Source: Verrucomicrobiales bacterium (GTDB taxonomy: Bacteria; Verrucomicrobiota; Verrucomicrobiia; Verrucomicrobiales; DEV007). From it: DNA of 55,124 nucleotides. The position numbers and the translations under genes are program-made. The notes beneath the pieces were generated by a model that saw only the letters and a program-made list of their open reading frames with translations, had not been told where the DNA came from and made no database searches. The stretch is from NCBI GenBank assembly GCA_024638765.1, contig JAHEJT010000016.1:1-55124 (forward strand), written 5' to 3'. Below, in pieces: positions 54,348-55,124 of this stretch; the first letter of the stretch is position 1, and the number at the start of each line of letters is the position of its first letter.

Positions 54348-55124
54348 ATGGAAACACTGCGACACAAGCGGGTGATCGTGATCCTCGCGGTTCTCCTCAT
54401 GATTGGAGGACTGGCGTTTGCGCAGTTTGGAGGGAGAAGCCGTGGCGGTTTTGATGTCGACGATCCGCGGGCCTATTATGCGCAACGCGGCATCGAGTTC
54501 CCGGATTGGGAGTTGAACGAAGAGATGCCAGACGATTGCTTTACCTTTGCCCGGCTGCGTTACAACAGCGGGAGCGGCGGATACCGTCATCCTTACGGGC
54601 GCAACAAGTGGGCGACGGATTACCCTGACAGCGACCTGAACTTTTCCTACCGGCTCCAGGAATTGACTGCGTTGGAAGTGGACCCAGACGGCAAGATCGT
54701 GGATATCGACGCCGAGCAACTTGCGAATTATCCCTTCGTTTACATGATCGAGCCCGGCGATATTGTTTTGACCGACGAAGAGGCCAAGATCCTGCGCGAC
54801 TACATGCACAACGGCGGGTTTATCATGGTGGATGATTTCTGGGGATTAAATGAATGGAACACGTTTTATTTCGCGCTGAAAAAGATTTTTCCCGGCCGCG
54901 AGCCCGTGGAATTGGAGTTGGATCACCCGATTTTTCATTTCGTTTTCGATCTCGAAGAAAAGCCGCAGGTTCCCGCGATTGGCAACGCGATCATGGGGCG
55001 CAAGGAGCTCATCACCTGGGAATACCGTCCGGAGGGAGGATCGGAGAAGCCGCATTATCGTGCGATCTACGATGATAAGAAGCGCATGATGATGATTATC
55101 TGTTTCAACACAGACCTGGGAGAC
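54348..55124 (+). CDS. DUF4159 protein, C-terminus beyond the window edge
   Basis: The frame is open from the ATG at 54348 to the window end (259 codons). A signal peptide (VIVILAVLLMIGGLAFAQF) precedes the DUF4159 domain: CFTFARLRYNSGSGGYR, WATDYPDSDLNFSYRLQELT, YPFVYMIEPGDIVLTDEEAKIL, GGFIMVDDFWGLNEW and HPIFHFVFDL. DUF4159 genes are usually near MoxR/DUF58/BatA-type clusters or, as here, other exported proteins; its activity is unknown. A GTTGGATTGTTGGATTGG tract lies just before the gene (54290-54308). The upstream neighbour is the metallopeptidase on the same strand. Confidence 0.88.
   Translation, partial: METLRHKRVIVILAVLLMIGGLAFAQFGGRSRGGFDVDDPRAYYAQRGIEFPDWELNEEMPDDCFTFARLRYNSGSGGYRHPYGRNKWATDYPDSDLNFSYRLQELTALEVDPDGKIVDIDAEQLANYPFVYMIEPGDIVLTDEEAKILRDYMHNGGFIMVDDFWGLNEWNTFYFALKKIFPGREPVELELDHPIFHFVFDLEEKPQVPAIGNAIMGRKELITWEYRPEGGSEKPHYRAIYDDKKRMMMIICFNTDLGD

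Noticed and set aside
53088-54809. 573-codon minus-strand frame spanning the peptidase end and DUF4159 start
   Set aside because: Rich in Pro/Arg/Ser and crossing two well-supported plus-strand genes.

Overview
The window is GC-rich bacterial chromosome with dense gene packing, most likely from the Planctomycetota-Verrucomicrobiota (PVC) group, probably Verrucomicrobiota. The reasons are three secreted sulfatases, a DUF1549/DUF1553 cytochrome-like giant next to a DUF1501 protein, a neutral-ceramidase-like protein, a secreted FAD oxidoreductase with a golvesin-type domain, and a DUF4159 protein. This is a family-content argument; no 16S rRNA gene is present.

Layout. (1) 1-6.9 kb: minus-strand miaB, a membrane protein and a GT9 glycosyltransferase cut by the left edge; xerD-type recombinase; cutA; an NtrB/NtrC-like two-component pair. 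(2) 6.9-14.6 kb: a GT39-like membrane glycosyltransferase, xseB-dxs, an epimerase-like SDR, a cell-wall amidase and a YmdB phosphodiesterase. (3) 14.6-28.3 kb: the translation/transcription core in the order tRNA-Thr, tuf, tRNA-Trp, secE, nusG, rplK, rplA, rplJ, rplL, rpoB, rpoC, closed by a strong terminator. (4) 28.4-39.4 kb: cobalamin adenosyltransferase, then secreted accessory genes (ceramidase-like, DUF1501, DUF1549/1553, sulfatase, RAYT transposase, FAD oxidoreductase). (5) 39.4-43.1 kb: a DUF559 endonuclease-like gene between repeats, then a membrane protein with two flavinylation domains and polyferredoxin-like cysteine motifs, overlapped by its presumed flavin transferase ApbE. (6) 43.1-55.1 kb: two more sulfatases (one translationally coupled to a pseudopilin-like protein), DUF4336, dodecin, DUF4332, an azurin-like cupredoxin, small membrane proteins, a large TPR metallopeptidase and a DUF4159 protein cut by the right edge.

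How the genes fit together. Region 3 is a housekeeping superoperon. Regions 4 and 6 look like secreted or periplasmic degradation of sulfated organic matter. Region 5 is a compact membrane-to-periplasm electron-transfer module (NosR/RnfG-like plus ApbE), and the nearby cupredoxin could be an acceptor (inference).

The most unusual signal is not a gene. Several families of short palindromic repeats sit exactly at gene ends, and their GTAG/ATAG heads supply the TAG stop codons. One inverted pair of the same repeat lies inside the 5' coding region of apbE. A RAYT transposase with its own flanking REPs and a DUF559 gene inside another repeat family are both present, so the window may show two REP-type mobilisation systems at work. 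A perfect 40-bp palindrome at 51325-51364 is unexplained.
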